A DNA stretch of 64,000 nt from Kribbella pittospori (GTDB lineage: Bacteria > Actinomycetota > Actinomycetes > Propionibacteriales > Kribbellaceae), in NCBI RefSeq assembly GCF_004331465.1, contig NZ_SJKB01000010.1:350417-414416 (forward strand), given 5' to 3'. The first letter of the stretch is position 1. Each line of letters starts with the position of its first letter. Below the pieces are notes generated by a model. It did not search any database, was not told the origin of the DNA, and was given only the letters and a program-made list of their open reading frames with translations. Shown here one piece after another: positions 50,627 through 58,003 of the stretch. Position numbers and translations under genes: made by a program.

Positions 50627-51852
50627 AGAAATTCCTCGGCGTCACCCTCGGGATCCTCACCGCGATCGGTGGATTCGTCGACATCGGTGACCTGGTCACG
50701 AACGCCCTGGTCGGCGCCCGATTCGGGATGCGGATGGCCTGGGTCGTCGTGGTGGGTGTGATCGGGATCTGTTTGTACGCCGAGATGTCGGGCCGCGTGG
50801 TCGCGTTGTCCGGGCGGCCCGTGTTCGATCTGATCCGGGAACGGCTGGGTCGGCGGACGGGGCTGGTCACCCTGATCGCGTCGTTCCTGGTCACCCTGCT
50901 GACCTTGATCGCGGAGATCGGCGGTGTCGCGCTGGCCTTCGAGCTGGCGAGCGGTGTGAACTACCTGCTGTGGATGCCGTTGGTCGCGCTGGCGGTCTGG
51001 CTGGTGATCTGGCGGGTGAAGTTCTCCCGGCTGGAACAGGTGTTCGGTCTGCTCGGGCTGCTGCTGATCGTGTTCGCGGTGGCGTTGTTCAAACTCGGGC
51101 CGGACTGGGGACAGTTGGTGCATCAGGCGACGAATCCGCATCCGGTTGGGCATGAGAGCTGGGCGACGTACACGTACTACGCGATCGCGCTGTTCGGTGC
51201 CGCGATGACGCCGTACGAGGTGTTCTTCTTCTCCTCGGGCGGGGTCGAGGAGAAGTGGAGCCGGCGCGATCTGGTCACGGCGCGCACCAATGTGTTCGTC
51301 GGGTTTCCGCTCGGTGGGTTGTTGTCGCTGGCAATCGCCGGGTGTGCGGCGGTGCTGTTTCTCCCGGCCGGGATCCAGGTGGGCACGCTCGGACAGGTGA
51401 CGCTGCCGGTGGCTGTTGCCTTCGGCAAGATAGGACTCGCGATCGTGCTGATCGGGGTGTTCGCGGCAACGTTCGGCGCGGCCTTGGAGACGGTGTTGTC
51501 GTGCGGGTACACGATTGCGCAGTACCGCGGCTGGCAATGGGGCAAGTTCGTCCGGCCGCGGGAGGCGTCGCGGTTCCACGTGACCATGATCGTCTGCCTG
51601 GCGATCGCAGTTCTGACGTTGCTGACGGCAGTGGATCCGGTGAAGGTGACGGAGTACTCGGTGGTGTTCGCTGCGATGGCTCTGCCCTTGACCTACTTGC
51701 CGATCCTGATCGTCGCGAACGACCCGGACTACGTCGGTCGGCACACGAACGGGCGGGTGCTGAACTTCTTCGGGCTGATCTATCTCGGCCTGCTGGTGGT
51801 CGCCTCGGTGGCCGCCATTCCTTTGATGATCGTGACGAGAGCGGGGCAATGA
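50623..51852 (+). CDS. Nramp-related divalent metal transporter with altered binding site
   Basis: A 409-residue membrane protein with 11 hydrophobic segments that follows the Nramp layout. The segment-1 motif DPGN of canonical transporters reads DIGD (residues 20-23), in the context GGFVDIGDLVTNALVGARFG. The segment-6 MPH motif reads MTPYE (195-199), so the soft metal-binding Met is replaced by Thr. Loss of that Met is known from Nramp-related magnesium transporters, so Mg2+ or a similar hard ion is a fair guess. The GTG overlaps the lipoprotein stop and the stop overlaps the next ATG. Confidence 0.82.
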   Translation: MKKFLGVTLGILTAIGGFVDIGDLVTNALVGARFGMRMAWVVVVGVIGICLYAEMSGRVVALSGRPVFDLIRERLGRRTGLVTLIASFLVTLLTLIAEIGGVALAFELASGVNYLLWMPLVALAVWLVIWRVKFSRLEQVFGLLGLLLIVFAVALFKLGPDWGQLVHQATNPHPVGHESWATYTYYAIALFGAAMTPYEVFFFSSGGVEEKWSRRDLVTARTNVFVGFPLGGLLSLAIAGCAAVLFLPAGIQVGTLGQVTLPVAVAFGKIGLAIVLIGVFAATFGAALETVLSCGYTIAQYRGWQWGKFVRPREASRFHVTMIVCLAIAVLTLLTAVDPVKVTEYSVVFAAMALPLTYLPILIVANDPDYVGRHTNGRVLNFFGLIYLGLLVVASVAAIPLMIVTRAGQ

Positions 51853-52148
51853 CCATGTCCGGACGCGTGCTGCACGCCCAGCTGCATCTGCTCGACCGGC
51901 AGTTGATCGACCAGGCCGACGGTTACCTGCTCGGCAAGGTGGACGACGTCGAGCTCGACCTGGACAGCGATCCGCCGGTGGTGTCCGCGCTGTTCTCGGG
52001 ACGGGAACGGATACCGGCCCAGCAGATCGCCGAGATCGACACCGCGGTGAAGATCGTCAACCAGGGTTTGGATCTCGAGCACCACGACGACTGGACCGAG
52101 CAGCACATCATCGACAAGATCCCAGGAGCCGGCGATGCGACTGAATGA
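51849..52148 (+). CDS. Small soluble protein of unknown function
   Basis: A 99-residue acidic protein, ATGA-overlapped with the Nramp-like gene. It reads HLLDRQLIDQADGYLLGKVDDVELDLD, a pattern like the opening of a PRC-barrel strand set. Its end overlaps the next PRC-barrel gene by 14 bases. Probably a cytoplasmic partner of the transporter. Confidence 0.75.
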   Translation: MTMSGRVLHAQLHLLDRQLIDQADGYLLGKVDDVELDLDSDPPVVSALFSGRERIPAQQIAEIDTAVKIVNQGLDLEHHDDWTEQHIIDKIPGAGDATE

Positions 52149-52476
52149 TCTGCTCGGCCGGCGCGTGGTCGACGGCACCGGTACGGCGATCGGCGGGGTC
52201 GCCGACGTACGCCTGGTCCAGGACGGACCGGTGCTGGCGTCGATGCAGAGTGCGTTGCGGGTGGACGGTCTGATCGTGGTCGAGCACCACACCACGAGAC
52301 TGTTCGGGTACGAGCGTCACGTCGGGCCGGCGTTGTTGCGCTGGCTGGTCCACCGCCGCCTCGGCGAGGTCTGGTACCTGCCCTGGGACGAGGTCGACCA
52401 CCTCACCGACGGCACCGTGACCACCAGCACCCACCGCGCCAACCTGAAACGCCATGCGGAAATGGCTCGATACTGA
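52135..52476 (+). CDS. PRC-barrel-like protein
   Basis: A 113-residue protein with the PRC-barrel opening RLNDLLGRRVVDGTGTAIGGVADVRL and the closing VWYLPWDEVDHL. PRC barrels often regulate ribosome maturation, photosystem assembly or transport proteins. As the last gene of the lipoprotein/Nramp-like operon it probably acts with the transporter. Start chosen at the ATG inside the end of the preceding gene. Confidence 0.78.
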   Translation: MRLNDLLGRRVVDGTGTAIGGVADVRLVQDGPVLASMQSALRVDGLIVVEHHTTRLFGYERHVGPALLRWLVHRRLGEVWYLPWDEVDHLTDGTVTTSTHRANLKRHAEMARY

Positions 52477-52500
52477 CTTAAGCGATTCCTGGACGGTTGT

Positions 52501-52644
52501 TGGCTGAGTGCGCTGCTGAGGGACACGTACACGACGCAGGACGGGCGGGCGGTCAGCATGCAGGAGCTCGCTGTCTACCGGATCGAGGGCGGCCGCATCG
52601 CCCAAGTCTGGGGCGACCTGGAACAGGACCGGCTGACAACGTAG
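52501..52644 (+). pseudogene. Remnant of a SnoaL/NTF2-like gene
   Basis: The frame ending at TAG 52642-52644 encodes AVSMQELAVYRIEGGRIAQVWGDLEQ, the typical C-terminal strand pair of SnoaL-like polyketide-cyclase/NTF2-fold proteins. Only about 48 residues remain, there is no start codon or ribosome site, and upstream the frame runs straight into the stop of the PRC-barrel gene. It is a 5'-truncated relic. Confidence 0.7.
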
Positions 52645-52712
52645 GGCAGCAGGTCGCGAGGCTTGCTCCAGGCCCAGCGGGGTGTGCGACCGCCCGCAAC
52701 GAGGGTCGTGGT

Positions 52713-53270
52713 TCAGCGTTCGGCCTCGCGTTGGACTTTTTGCTGCAGTTTGTCCTTGCTCAGGCCCGACGTACCGGGGATGTCGGCGTTCCTGGCCTGC
52801 TGGGCCAGTTGGTCGCGGGTCATGTCACCGGGCTGTTCGCCGAGGTGCTGCTTGCGGCTGGCAACGAATGCCTCGCCGAGCTGGGTACGGCGTTCGTCCG
52901 ACAGGTTGGCGCGCATCCCCGGCAGGACCTTGGTCTCTTCCTCGTCGACGTGGTGTGAGACCGCGTCGATCAGGTTCTGCAGCACCGTGTCGAACTGGGC
53001 GGACTCCGGATCTGTCTCGGCGAGTTTCGCCAGCAGCTGGTCGGCCTCGATGTGCTCCTGCTGGCTGTGCGAGACCTCCTCCTTCTCGCCGGCCTCCTCC
53101 GCTGCGACCGGGTACACCTCGGCCTCCTCGGCCCGGCTGTGCGCGGTCAGCAGGGTGGTGAGCACCGGCAACAGGTTCGCACGCTTCTCCGGGTTGTCCT
53201 TCAGTTCGTCGAAGAGGCGCTCGACCTCCCGGTGGTCCTGCATGATCAGATCAACAACATCCGCTGCCAT
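52713..53270 (-). CDS. Hemerythrin HHE-domain protein with C-terminal Rho-N-like tail
   Basis: A 185-residue protein. The HHE di-iron helices are visible: MQDHREVERLFDEL, HSRAEEAEVYP, QQEHIEADQLL and HHVDEEETKVLPG, giving the His/Glu ligand set. The last 35 residues (MTRDQLAQQARNADIPGTSGLSKDKLQQKV) resemble a Rho N-terminal/SAP-like helix-loop-helix that can bind nucleic acid. AGGAGAAGGG precedes the start; the ATG at 53270 is preferred over the adjacent GTG. It may sense or store oxygen, NO or iron under stress. Confidence 0.88.
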   Translation of the reverse strand: MAADVVDLIMQDHREVERLFDELKDNPEKRANLLPVLTTLLTAHSRAEEAEVYPVAAEEAGEKEEVSHSQQEHIEADQLLAKLAETDPESAQFDTVLQNLIDAVSHHVDEEETKVLPGMRANLSDERRTQLGEAFVASRKQHLGEQPGDMTRDQLAQQARNADIPGTSGLSKDKLQQKVQREAER

Positions 53271-53288
53271 CACTGTGTCCCTTCTCCT

Positions 53289-53330
53289 GATGTGGGTCCC
53301 GCGCCGGTACCCACATCCATGCGGACATGC
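53289..53330 (-). promoter_or_regulatory. Hemerythrin promoter with overlapping palindrome
   Basis: On the minus strand GCAT (53330-53327), 14 bases, then GGGTAC (53312-53307) match the SigB form GNNT-N14-GGGTAC. A perfect 9-base inverted repeat GATGTGGGT (53289-53297)/ACCCACATC (53309-53317) with an 11-base spacer overlaps the -10, so a further regulator may bind here. Confidence 0.6.
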
Positions 53331-53524
53331 ATGAGCGGTGATCGGGCGGGAACCGGGCGGGCATGGCTACCGCGAGGCCCAGAAGCGAGGGATCCCTGGT
53401 CGCTCGAAGATGGGTCGCGACGAACTCGAACGCGCCCTACGCAACTGATACGCGGCTCGCAGCTGGCGGAAACCGAACAAACCGGCCCGCTTGCTCCCGT
53501 GCCCAACAGCTCTTCTCAGCTCCG

Positions 53525-54145
53525 TCAGGTCGCTGGATACCGGTGGTCGCGGAGGAGGCGAGCCAGGTGAGCGGCGTTCGCGGCGGCGGTCTTGGTAGTT
53601 GTGCCGGTGGTATCCGGTTTCGGACCGGCGTCGTTGTAGTCCACCGAGCCCATCGCCTCGCCGACCCAGTACGACGCGCCGGCCGCCGGTACTGTGAAGC
53701 CGACATCGTTGAGCGCCTGGAAAAGCTCCGCGCACACGTGGTGCGCACCGTCCTCGTTGCCGACCACGCCGACCAGCGCGACCTTGCCGTACACGAGCGG
53801 CCGGCCATCGCCATCCTTCTCGGACAGCTCGGCGTCGAGACGTTCCAGCACCAGCTTGCAGACGCTGGCGGGTTGCCCCATCCAGATCGGCGTGGTGAGG
53901 ATCAGGATGTCGGCGTCGAGCATTCGCTGCCGCAGTTGCGGCCATTCGTCGCCGTCACCTTCGTCGGTGCTCACTCCGAACCGGATGTCGTGGTCCACCA
54001 CCCGGACGACATCTCGGTCGCCGTCGTACTTGACATCGTGGTCGGTCAAGGCGGTCAGCAGTTCGCGTCCGATCAGCTCCGCGCTCGACGGAGCCGGCGA
54101 CTTCTTCAGCGAACAGGTCAAGGCGAGAGCCCGCAACGCGGTCAT
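53525..54145 (-). CDS. NADPH-dependent FMN reductase/flavodoxin-like protein
   Basis: A 206-residue flavodoxin-fold protein: LALTCSLKKSPAPSSAELIGREL at the phosphate-binding loop, DADILILTTPIWMGQPASVCKLVLERLDAEL for the flavin site and KVALVGVVGNEDGAHH. These resemble the NADPH:FMN reductase (WrbA/SsuE-like) group. It probably handles quinones or supplies reduced flavin under stress; a GGGTAC box lies upstream. The 250 bases between it and the hemerythrin gene hold that gene's promoter and nothing else I can identify. Confidence 0.85.
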   Translation of the reverse strand: MTALRALALTCSLKKSPAPSSAELIGRELLTALTDHDVKYDGDRDVVRVVDHDIRFGVSTDEGDGDEWPQLRQRMLDADILILTTPIWMGQPASVCKLVLERLDAELSEKDGDGRPLVYGKVALVGVVGNEDGAHHVCAELFQALNDVGFTVPAAGASYWVGEAMGSVDYNDAGPKPDTTGTTTKTAAANAAHLARLLRDHRYPAT

Positions 54146-54225
54146 TGAATCCCCTTCTCACACGGCGTCAGTCAGGGCGTACAGAGCGGTCAGTGCGACC
54201 ATCCGGCTGTTGCCCACGCAGGTTG

Positions 54226-54231
54226 GTACCC
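54226..54231 (-). promoter_or_regulatory. SigB/SigF-type -10 box upstream of the flavin reductase gene
   Basis: GGGTAC (followed by C) reads on the minus strand 81 bases before the ATG. A matching -35 is not clear. Confidence 0.4.
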
Positions 54232-54267
54232 AGCGTCACACTCGGACATGTACGCCGTCAGCCGTTG

Positions 54268-55177
54268 CTACCCCTCGGTGAGTAGTGGGGCGAGGCGGCG
54301 TTGGGCGCGGGTCAGGGAGCGGCCTCGGTGGCGGGTTCGGCGCCAGGGGTCGCCGTCGGTTTCGAGTCGGGCCGGCGTCGTGCGGAGCGTGAATCGCTCG
54401 GCGCGCAACCGGCGATCGTCGAGCTCGCTCCAGTCCAGCGGCGTGGCGACGGGAGCCTTGGGCAGAGCACGCACAGCATACGGAGGTACGGCGGTCTGGC
54501 CGTACGCGTTACGCATGACATCGAGGTACAGCCGCCCGCCGCGGGCGTTCTTGCGTTGCTCGATGGTGTAGCGCTCGGGCTCGCGGTTGACGAGCACCTG
54601 CGCGACGTCGCGGGCAAAGTCCCGCACCTGGTCGAAGTCCGCCGTACGGTCCAGTGCGACGTGCACGTGCAGTCCTTTGCCGCCCGTGGTCTTGACCAGT
54701 GCGGGGAGACCGAGCTCGTCCAGCAGGTCGTGGAGCTGACGCGCAGCGTCGCAGGCGGCGGCGAACTCGCCGTCCAGCGGATCGAGATCGAAGATTGTGC
54801 AGACGGTCGGCGCGAGCCAACCAGGCGTGCGGAGTGATGCACGCCTGGTTGGCCAGGTAAACGAGGGTGGCGGTGTTGCCGGCCATCACGTGTTCGACGC
54901 TGCCGCTGCCGTCGACGGTCTTCACCGACACCGTCTCGACCCACTCCGGGAAGTGCTGTGGCGCGTGCTGGTGAAAGACCCGGCCTGCGCCGATGCCGTC
55001 GGGGAAGCGCTCGAGAGCCAGCGGGCGTCCCCTGAGGTACGCCGCCATCCGCGCGCCGACAGCCTCGTAGTAGCCGATCAGATCGCCCTTGGTCAGATTG
55101 TCGTCGGGGAAGAGCACCTTGCCGGTTCTGCTGAGCTTGACGGTGCGTCGTCCGATCCGGATGTGGTCGGTGCTCAT
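54268..55177 (-). pseudogene. LigD-type polymerase domain gene with a frameshift
   Basis: The first part (MSTDHIRIGRRTVKLSRTGK from 55177 to ACITPHAWLARADRLH) is the N-terminus of the NHEJ primase-polymerase. At about 54791-54799 the frame breaks: 10 or more bases of the expected HNPDRI stretch are missing and the other frame continues with IFDLDPLDGEFAAA, VKTTGGKGLHVHVALD and RGGRLYLDVMRNAYGQT to the stop at 54268. The catalytic Asp pair (DLD) comes after the break, so the short product would be inactive. The start overlaps the ligase stop (ATGA). Confirm by resequencing. Confidence 0.8.
54816..54853. repeat. Perfect 15-base inverted repeat inside the polymerase gene
   Basis: GCCAACCAGGCGTGC (54816-54830) and GCACGCCTGGTTGGC (54839-54853) with an 8-base loop. 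It lies in the coding part for LANQACITPHAWLA, about 17 bases upstream (in the gene's sense) of the frameshift. Confidence 0.85.
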
Positions 55178-56178
55178 CGCGCACGCTCCCGTACGACGTC
55201 GCGCGGCGACTTGTCGTCGCGCAGTCCCCGGAACCGTGGATGGCGCAGTTGCCCGTCCCGGGTCCATTCGGTGAAACCGACCTGCGCGACGAGTTCGGGC
55301 TCCACCCAGTGCACGCCGGCCCGCGGCAGCTTCCCGTGCGCGAAGGCGGGTTCAGTCCGCTCGGACCGGGCCAGCCGATCGCCCAGCTGCTCGAGCGTGT
55401 GGTCGTCGTACCCGGTGCCGACCTTCCCGGCGTACCGCAGCTCGCCGTTGTCGTAGTAGCCGATCAGCAGCGCGCCGAAGCCGACGCGGCTTCCCTTCGG
55501 ATCGGTGTAGCCGCCGATCACGAACTCCTGCTCGTTGACACACTTGAACTTGAGCCAATCCGGCGACCGGCCGTGCACGTACGGCGAGTCGGCGCGCTTG
55601 GCGATGACACCTTCCCACCCCCGGCCACACGCCTGTTGCCAGTAGTCCACGCCGGCACCGATCCGATGCGTGGTGAACCGCAGCGGATCGCGGAAGGTCA
55701 GCATCCGGCGCAGCACCGACTTGCGATGACGCAGCTCGAGTGCGGTGAGGTCGTGACCGTCAAGGTGCGGTACGTCGAACAGGTAGAGGAACACTCGTAC
55801 GCCGGTACGGCGCGCGGCCTCGGGATCGCTGACCTGCAGGCGCCGCTGGAGCTTGGCGAAACTGGTGTTGTTGCCGTCGAAGGCGACGATCTCGCCGTCC
55901 GCGATGAAGTCGTCGCCCGGCTGCGCGTCCAGCGCTTCGACGAGTTCCGGATAGTGACCGTTGAGGTCGTGATGATTGCGCGAGAAGAGCCGGACACGGT
56001 TCTTTCGACGGAAGATCAGGCAGCGCACCCCGTCGAGCTTGCGCTCGAAGAGCCAGTCCGGGTCCGAGAAGCGGTCCTCGGTCAGGGTCGCCAGCATCGG
56101 AGTCATCCACTCGGGCTGTGCGGCCTTGCGGAGCTTGCCCTGGGCCTCGACCGGAATCATCTCGACCAAACTCCCCAC
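55174..56178 (-). CDS. ATP-dependent DNA ligase (LigD ligase-domain type)
   Basis: A 334-residue ligase. Motif I is FERKLDGVR with the adenylated Lys47, followed by RLFSRNHHDLNGHYPEL, DGEIVAFDG, FLYLFDVPHLDG, WEGVIAKRADSPY and WLKFKC, then an OB-fold with RVGFGALLIGYYDNGELRYAGKVGTGY. This is the free-standing form of the LigD ligase domain used in non-homologous end joining or stress-phase repair. The start is GTG 56178 or ATG 56160; GGGGAG sits between them. It is coupled to the polymerase gene; no Ku gene is in the window. Confidence 0.9.
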   Translation of the reverse strand: MGSLVEMIPVEAQGKLRKAAQPEWMTPMLATLTEDRFSDPDWLFERKLDGVRCLIFRRKNRVRLFSRNHHDLNGHYPELVEALDAQPGDDFIADGEIVAFDGNNTSFAKLQRRLQVSDPEAARRTGVRVFLYLFDVPHLDGHDLTALELRHRKSVLRRMLTFRDPLRFTTHRIGAGVDYWQQACGRGWEGVIAKRADSPYVHGRSPDWLKFKCVNEQEFVIGGYTDPKGSRVGFGALLIGYYDNGELRYAGKVGTGYDDHTLEQLGDRLARSERTEPAFAHGKLPRAGVHWVEPELVAQVGFTEWTRDGQLRHPRFRGLRDDKSPRDVVRERAR

Positions 56179-56187
56179 TGCTCTGCC

Positions 56188-56637
56188 TCAACTGCGCTTC
56201 TCGGCGAGTAGGGCGAGTCGGCGGAGGGTTTCGTGGTTGCGGAGGCGGAGGACTGGGTCGACCAGCGGGTGGGGGATGAGCGCGAGGGGGCCGCTGACGG
56301 CGCGTTCTCGCATCAGGAGGTGACAGTCGCCGTCGCGGTCGGTGAGCACGAACTCGACGATGCCGGCACCGGTGGGCCACGCGCGGACCTTCAGTTGGAG
56401 CAAGCGGTTCGGTTCGTACTGCTCGACCGTCGTGGTGTCGTTCAGCACCAGCGGCCAGATGCCGACCGAATGGTGGATGCTGTGGCCGGGCTGCGGCCAG
56501 CCGGCGTCGACGTCGCGGACCCGGGATGCGCCGACAACCCAGGCGGCGTACGTCCACCCGTCGGTCAGGATCGCGAAAACGTCCGGCGCCGAGGCGTGGA
56601 TCAGGCAGGTGGTCTCGGTCATACCGCTGTCCGTCAT
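56188..56637 (-). CDS. SRPBCC-fold (START-like) protein
   Basis: A 149-residue protein with the polyketide-cyclase/SRPBCC shape: CLIHASAPDVFAILTDGWTYAAWVVGASRVRDVD and a late helix RLRNHETLRRLALLAEKRS. The fold binds lipids or hydrophobic ligands. ATG 56637 or 56622 may be the start. It lies just upstream of the ligase gene on the same strand, 9 bases apart, though a functional link is not evident. Confidence 0.82.
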   Translation of the reverse strand: MTDSGMTETTCLIHASAPDVFAILTDGWTYAAWVVGASRVRDVDAGWPQPGHSIHHSVGIWPLVLNDTTTVEQYEPNRLLQLKVRAWPTGAGIVEFVLTDRDGDCHLLMRERAVSGPLALIPHPLVDPVLRLRNHETLRRLALLAEKRS

Positions 56638-56711
56638 GGACCCCCAGTACCCGCCGATCGGATTCAGCACCACACTGGCCGGCCGTTCGGGGGAGATCTT
56701 CGTTTGGCTCG

Positions 56712-56717
56712 GGGTAC
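56712..56717 (+). promoter_or_regulatory. SigB/SigF-type -10 box upstream of the alcohol dehydrogenase gene
   Basis: GGGTAC lies 41 bases before the GTG start. The -35 region is weak. Confidence 0.4.
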
Positions 56718-56757
56718 CGGCGCCTGAGCGCGCGATCGAGACCAATCGAGGAGAGCT

Positions 56758-57936
56758 GTGAAGGCACTGACCTGGCAGGGCAAGCGGAAGATCGAGTACG
56801 GCGACGTGCCGGACCCGCGGATCGAGGAACCGACCGATGCGGTGATCAGGGTGACGTCGACCGGGATCTGCGGGTCCGACCTGCACCTGTACGAGGTGAT
56901 GGCGCCGTTCCTGGACGCCGGTGACGTGCTCGGTCACGAAGCGATCGGGGTCGTGGAGGAGGCGGGATCGGAGGTGAGCGGTCTCGCGCCGGGGGATCGC
57001 GTGGTGGTGCCGTTCCAGATCGCTTGCGGTTCGTGCTTCATGTGTGACCAGGGACTGCAGACGCAGTGCGAGACCACGCAGGTCCGCGACCAGGGGATGG
57101 GTGCCGCACTGTTCGGCTACACGAAGCTGTACGGACAGGTCCCCGGCGGTCAGGCGGAGTACTTGCGGGTCCCGCAGGCGCAGTACGGGCCGATCAAGGT
57201 GCCCGACGGGCCGCCCGATGATCGATTCGTCTACCTCTCGGACGTCCTGCCGACCGCCTGGCAGGCCGTGGAGTACGCCGGCATCCCGCCGGGCGGGACC
57301 GTGGCCGTCCTCGGGCTCGGCCCGATCGGTGACATGGCCGCACGGGTCGCCCTGCACCGCGGTCATCGCGTCATCGGGGTCGATCTGGTCGCCGAACGTC
57401 TGGAACGGGCGCGGCTGCGTGGTGTCGAGGTGCTCGAGTACGGCGACGACGTCGCCGAGGCGGTGCGCAACCTGACCGACGGGCGTGGCCCGGACTCGGT
57501 GATCGATGCCGTCGGCATGGAAGCGCACGGGTCACCGGTAGCAGCCGTCGGGCAGAAGATCGCGGGCGTTCTGCCGGATGTGCTGCAGCGCAAGGTCATG
57601 CAGACCGCCGGCATCGACCGGCTGGCAGCCCTCTATCTCGCCGTCGACATCGTGCGGCGCGGCGGCACGATCTCGCTGATCGGCGTCTATGGCGGGATGG
57701 CCGATCCGCTGCCCCTGCTGACGATCTTCGACAAGCAGATCCAGTTGCGGATGGGCCAGGCGAACGTCCGCCGCTGGGCCGACCAGATCCTTCCGCTGCT
57801 CGGCGATGACGACCCACTGGGCGTCGACGGCTTCGCCACTCACCACCTGCCTTTGCTCGAAGGTCCCACGGCGTACGAGATGTTCCAGCAGAAGCGCGAC
57901 GGAGCCATCAAGATCCTGCTGAAACCAGGCACCTGA
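56758..57936 (+). CDS. Zinc-dependent alcohol dehydrogenase (glutathione-independent formaldehyde dehydrogenase-like)
   Basis: A 392-residue MDR enzyme. Catalytic zinc: Cys in GICGSDLHLY and His in LGHEAIGVVEEAG. Structural zinc loop ACGSCFMCDQGLQTQC with all four Cys. The long insertion after it (GALFGYTKLYGQVPGGQAEYLRVP-like) is typical of the formaldehyde dehydrogenase/threonine dehydrogenase-like group. GAGGAGAG precedes the GTG. A stress role is inferred from its promoter and neighbours. Confidence 0.9.
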   Translation: MKALTWQGKRKIEYGDVPDPRIEEPTDAVIRVTSTGICGSDLHLYEVMAPFLDAGDVLGHEAIGVVEEAGSEVSGLAPGDRVVVPFQIACGSCFMCDQGLQTQCETTQVRDQGMGAALFGYTKLYGQVPGGQAEYLRVPQAQYGPIKVPDGPPDDRFVYLSDVLPTAWQAVEYAGIPPGGTVAVLGLGPIGDMAARVALHRGHRVIGVDLVAERLERARLRGVEVLEYGDDVAEAVRNLTDGRGPDSVIDAVGMEAHGSPVAAVGQKIAGVLPDVLQRKVMQTAGIDRLAALYLAVDIVRRGGTISLIGVYGGMADPLPLLTIFDKQIQLRMGQANVRRWADQILPLLGDDDPLGVDGFATHHLPLLEGPTAYEMFQQKRDGAIKILLKPGT

Positions 57937-57968
57937 GCAGTCACCGAACCGGGTGGCGTCGCTGGTTG

Positions 57969-57994
57969 GGTTTTGCACCTAAGTGTGCGGGTAC
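57969..57994 (+). promoter_or_regulatory. Strong SigB/SigF-type promoter of the molybdopterin oxidoreductase operon
   Basis: GGTTTT (57969-57974), 14 bases, then GGGTAC (57989-57994): a near-perfect match to SigB (GNNT-N14-16-GGGTAY) and SigF (GTTT-N15-17-GGGTAT) promoters. Transcription would start at about 58001, so the ATG at 58004 would be leaderless or nearly so. Confidence 0.75.
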
Positions 57995-58003
57995 CCGCTC
58001 AGC

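Noticed and set aside
57983..58003. GTG 57983 as start of the molybdopterin oxidoreductase
   Set aside because: These codons coincide with the -10 of a strong SigB-type promoter, so they cannot be in the mRNA if that promoter is used.
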